Assembly (NCBI RefSeq): GCF_001953985.1
Contig: NZ_MBEI01000049.1
Location: 1-64,000 of the forward strand
Direction: 5' to 3'
From: Mycobacterium colombiense
GTDB lineage: Bacteria; Actinomycetota; Actinomycetes; Mycobacteriales; Mycobacteriaceae
Length of the DNA stretch: 64,000 nt
The stretch's first letter is position 1, and each line of letters opens with the position of its first letter. The position numbers were made by a program, and so were the translations under genes. The notes under the pieces are model-generated. The model was given only the letters and a program-made list of their open reading frames with translations, was not told the origin of the DNA and did not search any database. This document shows, piece after piece, positions 1 to 11,200 of the stretch.

Positions 1-807
1 GCCGATCCGCGCACCGTCACACAGCGGCGCGCGGATGCGTTGGGGGCGTTGGCCGCCGGGGGCGAGCGGCTGGTGTGCGGCTGCGGGCGTGCCGAGTGCG
101 CCGCGGCGGCGCCGGCGCCCAGGGGCAACGTGGTGATCCACGTGATCGCTGAGCAGGCCACCGTGGAGGGCAAGGCGTCGACGCCGGCGGTGTCGCCCGG
201 CATCGAGGGCCTCATTCCGGCTAAGGTGGTCGCCGAGTTGGCCACCTCGGCGCGGCTGGTGCCACTGCGGCCCCCGGCCGGCGCCGAGGACCGCTACACC
301 CCGTCGGCCAAACTGGCTGACTTCGTGCGCTGCCGGGATCTGACCTGTCGAGCCCCCGGCTGTGACCGTCCGGCCACCGACTGCGATCTCGACCATACGA
401 TCCCCTACGCCGACGGCGGCCCGACGCACGCCTCGAACCTCAAGGCGCTATGCCGCCTGCATCATTTGATGAAGACGTTCTGGGGCTGGCGCGACCGGCA
501 GCTACCTGACGGCACGATCATCTGGACGCTGCCCGACCAGCGGACGTACGTCACCACCCCGGGCAGCGCACTGCTGTTTCCCCAGCTGTGCGCCCCCACT
601 GGCGACGTCCGGGTGACCGCGGCGCGACCCTTGGATTACTGCGCCGACCGCACCGCGATGATGCCCCGGCGCACGCACACCCGCGCCCAAAACCGGGCTC
701 ACCGCGTCGCCGCCGAACGGCGGCACAATCGCCGAACTCGGTTAGCCGTCCACGTGGGCGAAACAGGTCCGCCGGCCGAAGGTGACGGCGATCCACCGCC
801 TTTCTAG
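1..807 (+). CDS. 13E12-repeat family HNH endonuclease-like protein (5' end cut off)
   Basis: The frame is open from the first base, so the gene begins to the left of the window. The visible 268 residues are the C-terminal part of a DUF222/13E12-type protein. An HNH nuclease motif is clear: a CRAPGC zinc knuckle, then DLDHTIPYADGG, then NLKALCRLHH, about residues 113-155 of the visible part. HNH proteins of this repeat family occur in several copies per mycobacterial genome and are thought to be linked to DNA mobility. The last 60 residues are Arg/His-rich and probably disordered. In M. tuberculosis the gene before lpqM is lpqL, as I recall, so this copy may mark a local rearrangement. Nuclease activity is inferred from the motif only. 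Confidence 0.85.
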   Translation, partial: ADPRTVTQRRADALGALAAGGERLVCGCGRAECAAAAPAPRGNVVIHVIAEQATVEGKASTPAVSPGIEGLIPAKVVAELATSARLVPLRPPAGAEDRYTPSAKLADFVRCRDLTCRAPGCDRPATDCDLDHTIPYADGGPTHASNLKALCRLHHLMKTFWGWRDRQLPDGTIIWTLPDQRTYVTTPGSALLFPQLCAPTGDVRVTAARPLDYCADRTAMMPRRTHTRAQNRAHRVAAERRHNRRTRLAVHVGETGPPAEGDGDPPPF

Positions 808-926
808 TACCTTGCCGCACGGTGCATGTTTGCTGGGTCCCTCGATTCCTGCTGCCCGGTAGGGTCATTGCCTCTAGACTGAGTTCCCTTGATGCTGCCC
901 TGTAGCCGGTCGGGATGAGGTTGGTC

Positions 927-2372
927 ATGAATAGCGCTGCGCTCAGGTCGGCAATCGTGTGGGCAGCGGCAGTACTCGTGGTGGCCGGTTGCACGACGTT
1001 CGTCGACGGGCGCGCGCTGTCGATGCTCAACGACCCGTTTCTGGTCGGGGGACTGCCCGCGACCAACGGGCCCAGCGGAATCCGTTCGAACGCGCCCCGT
1101 CGCACCGGCAAGGTGCTCAACACCGACAACGGGCCGATCGACAACCTGGCGCTGTTGTCGATCAACGACATCGAGGACTACTGGCAGTCGGTGTACGACC
1201 AATCGCTGACGGGCAAGTTCGTTCCGGTCAGCAAGGTGGTGTCCTACGACTCCAGCGATCCGCGCAGCCCGATCGTGTGCCACAACGAGACCTACAAGCT
1301 CGTCAACGCCTTCTACACCGGCAAGTGCAACCTGATCGCCTGGGACCGCGGGGTATTCATGCCGATCGCGCAGAAGTACTTCGGTGACATGTCCGTCACC
1401 GGTGTGCTGGCACACGAATTCGGGCACGCGCTGCAGCAGATGGCGAAGCTGGTGACCCGACGGGACGCGACCATCGTCCGCGAGCAGCAGGCCGACTGCT
1501 TCGCGGGCGTCTATCTGTACTGGGTCGCCGACGGCAAGTCGCCGCGCTTCACGCTGAGCACCGCCGACGGGCTCGACCACGTGCTGGCGGGGATCATCAC
1601 CACCCGAGACCCGGTGATGGACAGCGAGACCGAAAACGACGACGCGCACGGGTCGGCCCTGGACCGCATCAGCGCGTTCCAGATGGGTTTCCTGAACGGC
1701 GCCTCGGCCTGTGCGGCGATCAACCGCCACGAAATCGAGCAGCGCCGCGGCGATCTGCCAAATGCCTTGCGGGTCGACAACTCCGGGTCAACGGAGACCG
1801 GTGAGGTGACGATCAACCAGGACACCATGTCGAATCTGATGGAGCTGCTCGGAAAGATCTTCGCCCCGACCAGCCCGCCGGCCCTGTCCTACCAACCCGC
1901 CGATTGCCCGGACGCCAAGGCCACCCCGCCGGCGTCCTACTGTCCGGCCACCAACACCATCGTGATCGACCTGCCCGGGCTCGCCGCCATGGGCACGGTC
2001 GCCGACGAAAAGCAACAGACCCTGCCGCAAGGCGACGACACCGCGCTGTCCGTCGTGATGTCGAGATATGCACTGGCGGTGCAGCACGAGCACGGCCTGC
2101 CGATGCAGAGCCCGTGGACCGCGCTGCGGACCGCATGCCTGACCGGGGCGGCGCATCGCAAGATGGCCGAGCCGATCGACCTGCCCTCGCACAACCAATT
2201 GCTCTTGACCGCAGGTGATCTCGACGAGGCGGTCGCCGGCCTGCTCACCAACCATCTGGTGGCCAGTGACGCGGACGGCACCAGCGTGCCGGCCGGCTTC
2301 ACCCGGATCGCGGCGTTCCGCGGTGGCGTGACCGGGAACGCGGACGCCTGTTACTCCCGCTATCCCGGATAA
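927..2372 (+). CDS. lpqM: LpqM-like lipoprotein, putative zinc metallopeptidase
   Basis: The N-terminus is a lipoprotein signal: a short basic region, a hydrophobic stretch, and a VVAGC lipobox whose Cys should be lipidated and anchored outside the membrane. A HEFGH zinc-protease motif follows (about residue 163), with a second conserved stretch, EQQADCFAG, about 30 residues later. This resembles the neutral zinc metallopeptidase family. At 481 aa it fits LpqM (Rv0419). I chose the ATG at 927 because GAGG lies six bases upstream; an in-frame ATG at 915 has no good ribosome site. The gene stands alone and converges on the oxidoreductase gene that follows. The substrate is unknown. Confidence 0.88.
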   Translation: MNSAALRSAIVWAAAVLVVAGCTTFVDGRALSMLNDPFLVGGLPATNGPSGIRSNAPRRTGKVLNTDNGPIDNLALLSINDIEDYWQSVYDQSLTGKFVPVSKVVSYDSSDPRSPIVCHNETYKLVNAFYTGKCNLIAWDRGVFMPIAQKYFGDMSVTGVLAHEFGHALQQMAKLVTRRDATIVREQQADCFAGVYLYWVADGKSPRFTLSTADGLDHVLAGIITTRDPVMDSETENDDAHGSALDRISAFQMGFLNGASACAAINRHEIEQRRGDLPNALRVDNSGSTETGEVTINQDTMSNLMELLGKIFAPTSPPALSYQPADCPDAKATPPASYCPATNTIVIDLPGLAAMGTVADEKQQTLPQGDDTALSVVMSRYALAVQHEHGLPMQSPWTALRTACLTGAAHRKMAEPIDLPSHNQLLLTAGDLDEAVAGLLTNHLVASDADGTSVPAGFTRIAAFRGGVTGNADACYSRYPG

Positions 2373-2388
2373 CGAAACGCATACGGCA

Positions 2389-3264
2389 TCAGCCTATTTC
2401 GGCGAGCCGCGGAATGATCTCGTCGCCCAGGCGGCGGACGAAGCCGACCGGATCCGGATTGCCAGGCATCGGGCCGATATTGATCATGTCGACACCCAGC
2501 GCGGCGTAGCGTTCGACGGTCTTCAAGAATTCGTCGGTGTCGTCGAACGGGTCGGCGCCGGCCAGGCCGCCGGACGTCTTGCGGACCTCACCCGGGTCCC
2601 TGCCCACCGCCTCGCAGTGCCGGTTCAGCACCTCGATCTTGTGCTCGAGCTCCCCGACGTCGTTCGACATGCTGTTCCAGATGTCGGCGTACTGCGCGAC
2701 CAGGCGCAGCGTCTTCTTCTCACCGTCGCCGCCGATCAGGATCGGGGGCCGCCGAATCGGTTGCGGCTCACAGATCGTCTCGTTCAGCCGGTAATGCGCG
2801 CCGGTGTAGGGCCCGTCGTCCGCACTCCACATCTGCCGACAGATCTGCAGCGTCTCTTCCAGCATTTCGAAGCGGGTGCTCAGCGGCGGATACGGAATGC
2901 CAAGGGCGGTGTGCTCGCGTTCGTACCAGGCCGCACCCAAACCCAACATCGACCGGCCCTGCGACAGCACGTCCAGGGTGGTGACCGCCTTGGCCAACAA
3001 ACCGGGATAGCGATAGGTGACGCCGGTGACCAGCAGGGCCAGATCGATCGTGGTCGTCTGCGCGGCCAGGAAGCCCAGCGATGTGTAGCCCTCGAGGAAC
3101 GGATTCTCCGCGGGCGCAAGCTGTTCCATCTGGAAAAGGTGGTCGGCAAGGGTGAACAGCGTGGCGCCGCCCTGCTCGGCGGCCTTGGCCGCGTCGGCCA
3201 GCGTCGGGCCCAGCGTGGCGGGGTCTCCGGGTAGAAAGTCGATGAAGTGCAGTCCTACTTCCAT
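2389..3264 (-). CDS. Luciferase-like (LLM class) F420-type oxidoreductase
   Basis: A 291-residue TIM-barrel flavin/F420 oxidoreductase of the bacterial luciferase-like family. Typical blocks are an N-terminal GLHFIDFLPGD strand, the LDVLSQGRSMLGLGAAWYE segment near residue 105, and RRPPILIGGDGEKKTL near residue 170. Mycobacteria carry many members that use F420 rather than FMN; cofactor choice cannot be read here with certainty. The gene lies 16 bp downstream of a MarR gene on the same strand, so the two probably form one transcript and this enzyme is a likely MarR target. The substrate is unknown. Confidence 0.85.
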   Translation of the reverse strand: MEVGLHFIDFLPGDPATLGPTLADAAKAAEQGGATLFTLADHLFQMEQLAPAENPFLEGYTSLGFLAAQTTTIDLALLVTGVTYRYPGLLAKAVTTLDVLSQGRSMLGLGAAWYEREHTALGIPYPPLSTRFEMLEETLQICRQMWSADDGPYTGAHYRLNETICEPQPIRRPPILIGGDGEKKTLRLVAQYADIWNSMSNDVGELEHKIEVLNRHCEAVGRDPGEVRKTSGGLAGADPFDDTDEFLKTVERYAALGVDMINIGPMPGNPDPVGFVRRLGDEIIPRLAEIG

Positions 3265-3280
3265 TGTGGCACCTGTACTT

Positions 3281-3715
3281 TCATTGTTCGGTCAAGCGCT
3301 CGAGCAGGGACAGCGCATCGACGATGATGCGCCGCTCGGGCTCGGTGTAGCGCTCCTGGATGGTGCGGGCCAGCCATTCCTCGCGCGCACGGCGGTCGCT
3401 TTCGGCCCGCCTCTTGCCCGCCGGGGTCAGCGAGACCACTTGGCGTCGACCGTCATTCGGGTCCGGTGCGCGCGCGACGAGCCCACGTTGGCCCAGGGCG
3501 GCCAAGATGGTGGCCATCGACTGGGGGCGGACCTTTTCCGCGCCGGCCAAAGCGCTGGCCGACGACGGGCCGTCTTTCCACAGCCGGGTGAGCACCGCCG
3601 TCTGCGACGGTGTCAGACCGTCGACCGCGATGTCCTTCAGCCGGCGCCGTAGCCGGCTGAACACCACCCGGATATCGCGTGCCGCCGCTACGGCGGAGTC
3701 GCTGACACCATCCAC
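3281..3715 (-). CDS. MarR family transcriptional regulator
   Basis: A 144-aa winged-helix protein. LTPSQTAVLTRLWKDGPSSASALA and RPQSMATILAALGQRGLV form the recognition region, followed by a wing with DPNDGRRQVVSLT, which is the MarR signature. The start is GTG. It is the first gene of a two-gene leftward unit with the luciferase-like oxidoreductase. The 46-bp gap upstream holds a nested inverted repeat that looks like its operator. MarR proteins usually repress their own operon and release DNA on binding a small aromatic or oxidant ligand; the ligand here is unknown. Confidence 0.87.
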   Translation of the reverse strand: MDGVSDSAVAAARDIRVVFSRLRRRLKDIAVDGLTPSQTAVLTRLWKDGPSSASALAGAEKVRPQSMATILAALGQRGLVARAPDPNDGRRQVVSLTPAGKRRAESDRRAREEWLARTIQERYTEPERRIIVDALSLLERLTEQ

Positions 3716-3729
3716 GACACCAGCCTAAA

Positions 3730-3765
3730 TTAGACAGCCGAAACTGTCCAGTTCTAACTGTCTAA
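3730..3765. promoter_or_regulatory. Nested inverted repeat, probable MarR operator
   Basis: TTAGACAG (3730-3737) and CTGTCTAA (3758-3765) form a perfect 8-bp inverted repeat. Inside it AACTG-TC-CAGTT (3742-3753) is a second perfect inverted repeat. The element fills the gap upstream of the MarR gene and its right arm covers the stop codon of the thiamine-operon hydrolase. Binding by the adjacent MarR protein is inferred from position and symmetry. Confidence 0.6.
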
Positions 3766-4381
3766 TCGCGTCCGAGGAGCTGTAGGGCCGCATCGACAGC
3801 CAACGCCGGCACGTTCAGCGTCTTGGATCGCAGATCGTGGCGGGCGCTGGCGATCTCGACGACGGCGGTCGTTCCGGTGATCAACGCGGCGGCCGCACGC
3901 AGTTCGTCGGGCGTGCCGAACGGATCCGAGGTGCCGTGCGTGAACACCGTCGGCACCGTGATGTCGGGCAGGTGCTCGGTGCGGGCGCGTTCGGGTTTGC
4001 CCGGGGGGTGCACCGGATAGGAGAACAGCGTCAGCACGTCCACCGCCGCCTCCCCGGCCGCAACCACCATGGACGTCTGCCGCCCGCCATAGGAATGTCC
4101 ACCGGCGACCAGCGGACCGTCGGCCAGGCCGCGACACAACGTGATGGCCTCGACGATGCCCGCCCGGTCGGTGGCGGCCGAACCGGAGGGCGGGCCGGCG
4201 GGGCGGCGACGGCGGTAGGGCAGGTTGTAGCGCACCGCAAGCCAGCCGCGCTGTGCCCATTCGTCGCAAAGCTCTTGCAGCAGACCGGAATCCCGGTTGC
4301 CCCCGGCGCCGTGGGTCAAGACCACCACGCCTTTGGGTGCGCCGTCGGGTTGGTGCGCGATGCCCGCGATCTGATCGAGGT

Positions 4382-4385
<4 letters not shown>
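3762..4385 (-). CDS. Alpha/beta hydrolase, dienelactone-hydrolase-like, third gene of thi operon
   Basis: A 207-aa hydrolase. The segment VVLTHGAGGNRDS gives the oxyanion region, GGHSYGGR near residue 95 gives the nucleophile elbow (GxSxGG), and a Ser-Asp-His triad is completed by TSDPFG and ARHD near the end. Size and place match Rv0421c. The ATG at 4385 overlaps the thiD stop as ATGA, which sets the start and implies translational coupling. Longer upstream readings would run through thiD and are not credible. It shares the TPP riboswitch with thiC and thiD, but no thiamine role is established for this family; it might act on a pathway intermediate or side product. Confidence 0.85.
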
Positions 4386-6870
<2,485 letters not shown>

Positions 6871-6874
6871 TCAT

Positions 6875-6962
6875 CTCCCTACGCCGGCATTACCCGGTCA
6901 GGTTCGTACGGTCGACGGCCCCGAGCCGTCCTCTCAGCGCACTCGGCGTGCGCTCCCGCGTC
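6875..6962 (-). promoter_or_regulatory. TPP riboswitch (THI element) upstream of thiC
   Basis: Read on the minus strand, the leader has the THI-box features in order: a 5' GCGGGAGC helix strand, the conserved GCTGAGAGG, a variable hairpin of GACGGCTC/GGGGCCGTC type, then GAACCTGACCGGGTAATGCC and GGCGTAGGGA. The outer helix can pair ACGC (6961-6958) with GCGT close to the ribosome site. The GGGAG ribosome site of thiC lies at the very end of the aptamer, so bound TPP should hide it and stop translation of the thiC-thiD-hydrolase operon. Confidence 0.93.
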
Positions 6963-7076
6963 ATATGGATGGGTCCGCACGCGACGTTACCCCCACCCCG
7001 GACCAAGGGACATGGTTGACAGCCTTTTCCGCCGGGGCAGTAGCCGAGGGCATTCCCGTAGTGGAAAAATGCAAAC

Positions 7077-7784
7077 GTGCAAGAGCGCAGGCGGACAGGG
7101 GAATCGTCATCCGATGGGGGCGGCGTGCGATTCTCCGAGCCGATCGAGCCGGCCCCCGGATATCTGAACATCGGCGCGTTCCGCTTCTGGTTCGTGGGGC
7201 AACGCTGGGAATGGTCCGACGAGGTCGCCAGGATGCACGGCTACGAGCCAGGGGAGGTCGTGCCGACGACCAAACTGCTGATGTCGCACAAGCATCCCGA
7301 CGACCGCGCGCATGTGCAGGAGCTGCTCGACCACGCCCTGCAGTCCGAGGAGTCGTTCTCGAGCCGGCACCGGTTCATCGACACCGCGGGCGCGGTGCAC
7401 GACGCGATAGTCGTCGCCGACCGCATGCTGGACGAGTCGGGCGCCGTGCTGGGCACCGAGGGTTACTACATCGACCTCACCAACACGTTCGACGAGACCC
7501 GCCGAGAGGTGCTCGACGAGGCGCTGCCGGACCTGTTCGAGAGCCGCGCGGCCATCGAACAGGCCAAGGGCGTGCTGATGTACGTGTACCGGGTCAGCGC
7601 CGAGCAGGCGTTTCGCGTGCTGCAGTGGCGGTCGCAGGAGACCAACGTGAAATTGCGTGCGCTGGCCAAGCAGCTGCTCACCGAAGTGGCCACCCTGCCG
7701 TCGCCGGCTGCCGCCCTGCAGAGTCAGTTCGACCATTTGCTGCTGACCGTGCACGAGAGGATTCCGCCCGAGCACACCGGGTAA
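7077..7784 (+). CDS. PAS domain plus ANTAR RNA-binding antiterminator
   Basis: A 235-aa protein. Residues ~25-145 form a PAS sensor fold (WEWSDEVARMHGYEPGEVVP, later SHKHPDDRAHVQELL and GTEGYYIDLT). Residues ~160-210 form an ANTAR domain, seen as SRAAIEQAKGVLMYVY, a GVSAEQAF-like turn and LRALAKQLL. ANTAR domains bind paired RNA hairpins and suppress transcription termination. The start is GTG. The gene is divergent from thiC and 129 bp upstream of the STAS and hybrid-kinase pair, so all three may make one stress-signalling unit. I could not find its RNA target here by eye. Confidence 0.88.
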   Translation: MQERRRTGESSSDGGGVRFSEPIEPAPGYLNIGAFRFWFVGQRWEWSDEVARMHGYEPGEVVPTTKLLMSHKHPDDRAHVQELLDHALQSEESFSSRHRFIDTAGAVHDAIVVADRMLDESGAVLGTEGYYIDLTNTFDETRREVLDEALPDLFESRAAIEQAKGVLMYVYRVSAEQAFRVLQWRSQETNVKLRALAKQLLTEVATLPSPAAALQSQFDHLLLTVHERIPPEHTG

Positions 7785-7913
7785 CCAGCGAATCGATAAA
7801 CGAGCAGTTCGGGTACGGGTTAGTCTCGGGTATCTGCGATGCGCGACCGCGCATCCCCGCCGCGTCATCGGGCTTAGCGGCTGCAGATCCCAACGTAGGC
7901 TGCGGCGAAAGGC

Positions 7914-8273
7914 ATGAAGTTGTTGGCGGTCGAACACGAGGCCCACGACGACGTAGTGATCGTGAGCGTCAAAGGCGATGTCGACTCCAGTACCGTCGGT
8001 GAGCTGGCCGCTCACCTGACCACCGCGCTCGGGCTGGCCTCGACGCAGCCGGTGCGCCCGGTGGTGATCGACTTGCTGGCGGTTGATTTCTTCGGAAGCG
8101 CGGCGTTGAACGCGGTGCTCGACTGTCACGAGGATGCGACAGCCGGCGGGACCGCGGTCCGACTGGTCGCCGACCACGACCAGGTGCTGCGGCCGATCCA
8201 GGTCACCGAGCTCGATCGGATCTTCGAGATCTATCCGACGCTGTCGGCTGCATTGCAACGAAGACGCCAGTGA
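7914..8273 (+). CDS. STAS domain anti-sigma factor antagonist-like protein
   Basis: A 119-aa single STAS domain. VVIVSVKGDVDSSTVGEL is the first strand-helix unit, and VVIDLLAVDFFGSAALNAVL carries the conserved Ser (about residue 62) that RsbW-type kinases phosphorylate in SpoIIAA/RsbV proteins. It should cycle between free and phosphorylated forms in a partner switch. Its stop overlaps the start of the hybrid kinase-phosphatase gene (GTGATG), which predicts coupled synthesis and a direct functional link: that protein has both a kinase-like and a phosphatase-like domain able to act on it. Confidence 0.87.
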   Translation: MKLLAVEHEAHDDVVIVSVKGDVDSSTVGELAAHLTTALGLASTQPVRPVVIDLLAVDFFGSAALNAVLDCHEDATAGGTAVRLVADHDQVLRPIQVTELDRIFEIYPTLSAALQRRRQ

Positions 8274-11200
8274 TGGACTCGCGACTGCCGGCCGACCTGG
8301 CCGCTGCTGTTTCCCTGGGCGGCGAGATGGGCCGGCGGTTCGCCGAATTCGACTGGGACGCTCACCCCCTGGGACCGCCGCGGGACTGGCCGGGCGAGAT
8401 GCGGGCGGCCGTCGCCACGACGTTGGCCTCGCGGTTCCCGCTGGTGCTGTGGCTGGACACCGCGGACCTGTTCGTGGTGTACAACGACGCCTACATCGAG
8501 ATCCTCGGCGACAAGCCCGACTCGTTTGCCCAGCCCGGGCGCGTCGTGTGGTGGGACATCTGGGATTCGATCGGCCCGATGCTGGCCGGCGTCATCGCGA
8601 CCGGCGAGGCGACCTGGTCGCGAGACCTGATGTTGCCGATGGTGACCGCCGGGCGGCGCGTCGAGCGGTTCTTCACCTTCACCTACAGCCCGCTGATGGG
8701 CGCCGACGGCAAGCCTTTCGGCATCTTCTGTCCCTCCTACGAGACCACCGATCGGGTGCTGAGCGAGCGCCGCCTGCACCTGCTCAACACGGTCGCCTCC
8801 GCGATAGTCGGGAGCCGCAGCCTCGACGACGCGGTCGGTGTCGCGGTCGGGGTATGCGCATCGCAGCCCGCCGACCTGTCGTTCATCGCCGTCTACGCCG
8901 ACGTTGGGACGGGCGACATCACGCTGCGCGGCGCGACGCCGTCGGTGCGGGCGCTGCTGCCGGGCGAATTGGCGCAGCTGACCGAGTGGGATGCGGCGCG
9001 TTCCCGTGCCGAGGTCAAGGTCATCGACGACGTAGCGGCCGCGATCCCCGGCATCGACGACGTCCTGGGTGCCGACTGTCCGCAGGAGGCTCTGGTGCTG
9101 CCGCTCGGGGAGGCCTCGACCACGGGAGCGCTGGTGATCGGCGCCAGCCCGCGGCGCCCCCTGGACACGCAGTTTCAGGGTTTCTGCCAGCTGCTGGCCG
9201 ACCAGTTGACGTCGACGTTCGCGTCGATCGTCTCCTACGAGCAGCAACGGCATCGCGCCGATGCGCTGGCCGAACTGGACCGGGCGAAGACCGCGTTCTT
9301 GACCAACGTCAGCCACGAGTTCCGCACCCCGCTGACCCTGCTGCTCGGACCGCTGGACGACGCACTGTCCGACGCGGCGCCGGAAAGCGTTCTCGCGGAG
9401 CGGCTTACCACCGCGGGACGCAACGCGCGCCGTCTGCAGCGCCTGGTGGACTCGCTGCTCGACTTCTCCCGCATCGAGGCCGGCCGGGCCAACGCGAACC
9501 TGATGCGCACCGACGTCGGCGCGCTCACCGCGCAGATCGCGTCGTCGTTCGCCGAGCTGTGCCACCGGGCGGGGCTCGAGCTGGAGCTGGACTGCGCGCC
9601 GGCCCTGGCCGATGTCGATCCCGGCATGTGGGAGACCATCGTCCTCAATCTGCTGTCCAATGCGGTCAAATACACACTGCGGGGCACGATCTCGGTGCGG
9701 GTGCGAGCCGAGTCCGGGGAGTGCGTAATCGCCGTGCGCGACACCGGGGTCGGAATCGGCGCCGAGGACCAGAAGCTGCTGTTCGAGCGCTTCTACCGGG
9801 CCGACAACGTTCGTGGCCGTAGCGTCGAAGGCACCGGGATCGGGCTGTCTTTGGTCCGGGGGCTGGTCGAACTGCAGCGCGGCACGGTGGCGATCGACAG
9901 CGAATTGGACCGCGGGACGACCGTCACCATCCGGGTGCCGCGATCGGTCTCGGGCGCGGTCGTCGAGCCGTCGCGCGCCGGGCTGGATGAGACCAATCCG
10001 TATGTCGCCGAGGCCAGTCAGTGGGTGATGACGGCCGCCGAACCGGTTGCCGCCGCGCCCGGCACGACCCGCCAGCTGGTGCTGATCGCCGACGACAACG
10101 CCGACATGCGGGCACACCTGGACCGGGTGCTGTCGGCGCGATGGGAGACGGTTCTGGTTGGCGACGGCGAGGCGGCGCTGGCCGCGACGCGGAAGCTGCG
10201 CCCCGACGCGATCGTCACCGACGTGATGATGCCCGGGCTCGACGGCTTCGGATTCGTCGCCGCCGTGCGCGCCGACCCGGAATTGGCGGCGACGCCGATC
10301 GTGATGCTGTCCGCCCGGGCCGGCGCGGACGCCGTCGACGAGGGCTACGCCGGCGGGGCCGACGACTACCTGCCCAAGCCGTTCCGGTCCCAAGAGCTGA
10401 TCGATCGGTTGGCGTCGAGGTTGGCCGCGGTCGACCGGGAGCGGGACCGGCAGCGCCGCGAGGCGCAGTCGCGCCTGGCCTCCGACCTGGTGCAGCTCGA
10501 CTCGGCGCTGCAGGGCGCCGGCTCGGTCGGCGAAATCATGGACGCCCTGCTGGGCTCCTCCTTCGGCTCGGGAGACGCCGGTGCGGTCGCGATCGGAGTC
10601 ATCGACGGCGAGCACTACCTGCGGTTCGAATACGCCGGCGATCTGCCCGCGGAGTTCCGCGACCGCTACCACGTCGTCGCACTCGAAGCCCCGCTGATCG
10701 GTGCCGATGTCGCGCGCACCGGTGAGTCGATGATCGTCGCCGACACGTTCGAGCTGCCGCCGCGCTACGAGCACGCCGTGCAGGACAGCGCGGCGAGCAT
10801 CCGGGCCTGCGTGGCTCACCCGCTGCGGGACGGCTCCGGCCGCATCGTGGGTGTGCTGGCGCTGTTGTGGCCGGCGCCGCGCCACTTCGACGCCGCAGAA
10901 CTCGACGCCTTCGCCCGGATGGCCGAGCTGACGTCGGCAGCCCTGGAGCGGGTACGGCTGATGGCCCGCGAACACGAAATCGCGATCGACTTTCAGGAGC
11001 ACCTGCTCGACCTGGATCGCGGCTCGACCGCCGCGGTCGTGTCGGCCGTCTACCAGCCGGCGGGGGAGGCGATGCGGGTGGGCGGCGACTGGTACTCGGT
11101 CACCCCGCTGGACCACCCCGGCCGGATCGCGATATCGGTCGGCGACGTGGTCGGCCACGGCCTGGCCGCGGCGATCGTGATGAGCAGGCTGCGCGCCGCG

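Noticed and set aside
7807..7833. Possible SigF-type promoter (GGGTAT at 7828) upstream of the STAS gene
   Set aside because: The expected GGTTT element at 16-bp spacing is not present (GTTCG instead).
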